A DNA stretch of 45,873 nt, taken from contig SVTF01000010.1 in the NCBI GenBank assembly GCA_015063905.1, positions 19,932 through 65,804 of the forward strand. Reading direction: 5' to 3'. The notes beneath the pieces were generated by a model. It made no database searches. It was not told the origin of the DNA and was given only the letters and a program-made list of their open reading frames with translations. Source of the DNA: Oscillospiraceae bacterium (GTDB lineage: Bacteria > Bacillota > Clostridia > Oscillospirales > CAG-272). The stretch's first letter is position 1. Each line of letters opens with the position of its first letter. The translations under genes were made by a program, and so were the position numbers. Positions 44,100 to 45,873 of the stretch are shown here, one piece after another.

Positions 44100-44720
44100 T
44101 TATATATTTTCATTGATCTTTTTTGCTATACGCGTGCTTACGATGTCGAGAGCCGTTTTGTTTCTGCCGCCGTTTATTATTATGTCGGCATATTTTTTTG
44201 TTGGTTCAACGTAGATCCCGTGCATTATCTTGACTGTTCCTATGTATTGCTCGATAACGCCGTCAATATTTCTGCCCCTTTCGGTAACGTCGCGACGAAG
44301 ACGGCGCAGAATGCGCTCGTCCGCATCGGCATCCGCAAATATCTTTATGTCGAACATTTCACGCAATCTCTCGTCGTGAAAGGTGAGAATGCCATCAACT
44401 ATCATAACGGGCGTGGGAGATAGGCGGGTGGTTTCCGCCTTTCTTGTATGTATGCGGAAATCGTAATTGGGTATATCAACGCTCTGACCGCTTTGCAAAA
44501 GTCGCAGATGCTTTACAAGCAGATCGGTGTCCAGCGCGTCGGGGCAATCGTAATTTGTCTTGATTCGCTCATCCATAGAGAGATGATCCTGCGGCTTGTA
44601 GTAATTGTCATATGCGATGATGGTGACTTCGTTGGGGAAAAGCGCTCGCAAGCCCTCGGCAAAGGTGGATTTGCCCGAGCCCGTACCGCCCGCGATTCCG
44701 ATAAGCATAGGATTTGTCAT
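44100..44720 (-). CDS. udk: Uridine kinase
   Basis: Phosphorylates uridine and cytidine in pyrimidine salvage. 206 residues: Walker A GIAGGTGSGKST at residues 8-19, the YDNYYKPQDHLSMDER nucleoside-binding region, NYDCPDALDTDLL, NYDFRIHTR, MIVDGILTF and RRLRRDVTERGRNIDGVIEQY. All are standard for Udk. AGAGGA is upstream of the ATG, and the promoter is at 44754-44782. It heads a two-gene operon with the aldo/keto reductase. Confidence 0.95.
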   Translation of the reverse strand: MTNPMLIGIAGGTGSGKSTFAEGLRALFPNEVTIIAYDNYYKPQDHLSMDERIKTNYDCPDALDTDLLVKHLRLLQSGQSVDIPNYDFRIHTRKAETTRLSPTPVMIVDGILTFHDERLREMFDIKIFADADADERILRRLRRDVTERGRNIDGVIEQYIGTVKIMHGIYVEPTKKYADIIINGGRNKTALDIVSTRIAKKINENI

Positions 44721-44753
44721 GTCGTTGTCCTCTTACTTGTTTTTTCTTACTTT

Positions 44754-44782
44754 AGTATATCACACAGTAGCCTTTTTGTCAA
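44754..44782 (-). promoter_or_regulatory. udk: udk promoter
   Basis: Minus-strand TTGACA (44777-44782), 17 bp, TATACT (44754-44759) with TGA extension. From here to 44967 no convincing gene is seen. Confidence 0.78.
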
Positions 44783-44967
44783 TAAACACGCAAAGAAGAG
44801 TTATGGATGCAAAAGATACGGCGTTTATTTTAGAGGAAATAGTGAAGCTGTTACAGTGTAAGGGAATTGATTTCTATACAAAGGGATAAAACGTAAGATA
44901 AAAGCGAAAGTGATCATATATTATCGAAATGATTTTTCAAAAAAACAAATTATTTTGAAAAGAGGGG

Positions 44968-44996
44968 TTGACAACCGTGTGTTTGTGTGGTATAAT
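44968..44996 (+). promoter_or_regulatory. tRNA cluster promoter
   Basis: TTGACA (44968-44973), 17 bp, TATAAT (44991-44996) with TGG extension, about 40 nt before the mature tRNA-Leu. Confidence 0.85.
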
Positions 44997-45042
44997 ACTT
45001 GAGCGAACAATGAAGGGAAGTCCGGAAGGTCATCCTAAGTAT

Positions 45043-45131
45043 GCCGGTGTGGCGGAACAGGCAGACGCCCGGGACTTAAAATCCCGTGATACGAAAGTAT
45101 CGTACCGGTTCGACCCCGGTCACCGGCACCA
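45043..45131 (+). tRNA. tRNA-Leu (anticodon UAA)
   Basis: Class II tRNA of 89 nt including an encoded CCA (45129-45131). Acceptor GCCGGTG (45043-45049) pairs with CACCGGC (45121-45127). The anticodon stem CGGGA/TCCCG frames the loop CTTAAAA (anticodon TAA at 45077-45079). A long variable arm (ATACGAAAGTAT) and a T-arm with TTCGA follow. Confidence 0.96.
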
Positions 45132-45152
45132 CGTTCGTGGTCAATCAAATAT

Positions 45153-45350
45153 CGCGGGGTAGAGCAGCTTGGTAGCTCGTTGGGTGAACAAGCGAAAACA
45201 GCACGGTGTGCTATTTTCGCGAAGTGATACCGCACGAAGCAAGGAGTATTTGAGCGAGCTTTGCGAAGCGAAAAGACGACTATGCGCCTGCGGCGGCGCG
45301 AAGCGATAACCCGGAGGGTTATGAGATTGGGAGATATCCCAAAGCCGCAA
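45153..45350 (+). pseudogene. Split initiator tRNA-Met remnant
   Basis: 45153-45180 is identical to the first 28 nt of the intact initiator tRNA at 45360; with 5 flanking bases the identity is 33 nt. About 120 bp of palindrome-rich sequence (about 45185-45305) interrupts it. A degraded 3' half follows at 45306-45350: ATAACCCGGAGG is identical, but the T-loop and acceptor are lost. It cannot fold as a working tRNA. Confidence 0.65.
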
Positions 45351-45359
45351 ATTGAATAT

Positions 45360-45437
<78 letters not shown>

Positions 45438-45439
45438 AC

Positions 45440-45479
45440 AAAAAACGCACTTTTGTCTACCGACAAAGGTGCGTTTTTT
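45440..45479 (+). terminator. Terminator of the tRNA cluster
   Basis: An 18-pair stem (45440-45457 with 45462-45479, one T-G pair), loop TACC, ending in six T. Confidence 0.88.
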
Positions 45480-45480
45480 G

Positions 45481-45651
45481 AATGATGTTTGCCTTCGGCA
45501 AATGATGACGGCTTCGCCTAATGATGTTCGCTTCGCGAATGATGTGTGCCTGACGGCACATTGGGCAAACATCGCATCATTGCGGAACGCAGTGGAGCAA
45601 CATCATTTTGAGCGAAGCGAAAAACATCATATCGCCGCAGGCGATGCATCA
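45481..45651. repeat. ATGATG/CATCAT palindromic repeat block
   Basis: Short palindromes with TTCG or similar loops (for example TTTGCC-TTCG-GGCAAA-type at 45488-45501 and TTCGC-TTCG-CGAA at 45528-45540) are separated by ATGATG. The right half repeats the plan inverted, with CATCAT separators and GAGCGAAGCGAAAA and CGCCGCAGGCG segments. The whole block is a large imperfect inverted repeat with no coding potential. The same GCGAAGCG words occur in the tRNA insertion at 45190-45305. Confidence 0.7.
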
Positions 45652-45652
45652 T

Positions 45653-45681
45653 TTGACAAGTGAGCGGATTGGTGTTATAAT
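45653..45681 (+). promoter_or_regulatory. Promoter of the terminal small membrane protein
   Basis: TTGACA (45653-45658), 17 bp, TATAAT (45676-45681) with TGT extension. Confidence 0.8.
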
Positions 45682-45705
45682 ATATACAGAAAAGGCGGTG
45701 ATATT

Positions 45706-45873
45706 ATGGAACCATTCGAGTACCTGTTTGACTGTATTCTAAACTGGTTTAATTTTATAAAGAATCCCATCATAAAAGCAATCGTACAGGTTACAGCAAT
45801 GGCGATTTTCACAGTTATTTTGGTTTTCATAATTATAGTAATTTCTAAATTGATCATTTCTTTTATTGCATAG
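45706..45873 (+). CDS. Small membrane protein (55 aa)
   Basis: The frame runs from ATG 45706 to a TAG at the last bases of the window. It encodes MEPFEYLFDCILNWFNFIK followed by one long hydrophobic helix (about residues 22-54), so it is a single-pass or hairpin membrane peptide. A GGCGGTGA site lies about 6 nt before the ATG, and a consensus promoter is 25 bp upstream, which makes expression credible despite the size. It matches no family I recognise; toxin-like, regulatory or phage-derived roles are all possible. Confidence 0.65.
   Translation: MEPFEYLFDCILNWFNFIKNPIIKAIVQVTAMAIFTVILVFIIIVISKLIISFIA

Noticed and set aside
44803-44889. 28-codon plus-strand frame between udk and the tRNA promoter
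   Set aside because: Weak binding site, no promoter or terminator, and no recognisable features; too short to support.

Overview
This 45.9 kb window looks like chromosome from a spore-forming, Gram-positive, anaerobic Clostridia-type bacterium, probably a gut lineage known from metagenomes. Visible reasons are Spo0A, a GerW/YtfJ-type spore protein, small CotF-like coat proteins, a DacF-type D,D-carboxypeptidase, meso-diaminopimelate dehydrogenase, lipobox lipoproteins, moderate-to-low GC, strong AGGAGG ribosome binding sites and many TTGACA-17-TATAAT promoters. No phage, plasmid, insertion sequence or CRISPR array is visible. Most genes are conserved housekeeping genes; the unusual material lies in the regulatory DNA and in a few membrane or surface proteins.

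Left part (1-14.4 kb): a small lipoprotein; groES-groEL (minus) with no recognisable CIRCE site; an AGCS amino-acid symporter; an XRE repressor divergent from two SHOCT-domain membrane proteins, with three matching operators between them; a large BspA-type leucine-rich-repeat lipoprotein whose signal peptide is one base out of frame with its body; two small coat-like proteins; an EamA transporter; then recG and a tyrosine recombinase (minus).

Middle (14.5-30.3 kb): an unknown membrane protein; an OmpR-type response regulator, histidine kinase and GT2 glycosyltransferase with overlapping reading frames; asd; a coiled-coil lipoprotein; recA-recX; a DAHP synthase; prmC; ddl; a second leucine-rich-repeat lipoprotein downstream of a HAD hydrolase; and a second pair of SHOCT-type membrane proteins behind a roughly 220-nt, highly structured leader that ends in an intrinsic terminator.

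Right part (30.3-45.9 kb): spo0A, then a long minus-strand cluster transcribed lon-engB-M50 protease-scpA-scpB-DUF2953-gerW-D,D-carboxypeptidase-rluB, linking proteolysis, ribosome assembly, chromosome condensation and sporulation. Upstream of lon is an apparent stand-alone small RNA gene. A lipid-kinase-like protein, ddh, an aldo/keto reductase with ferredoxin clusters, uridine kinase, tRNA-Leu(UAA), a split remnant of an initiator tRNA, an intact initiator tRNA-Met, a palindrome-rich repeat block and a 55-residue membrane protein complete the window.

asd and ddh belong to the lysine/DAP branch, and ddl and the D,D-carboxypeptidase act on the peptidoglycan stem peptide, so cell-wall precursor supply is a recurring theme. 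The best candidates for undescribed biology are the structured attenuator-like leader before the 28.9-30.0 kb SHOCT pair, the orphan RNA upstream of lon, the three-operator XRE/SHOCT module, and the long hairpin that would bury the start codon of the D,D-carboxypeptidase gene.
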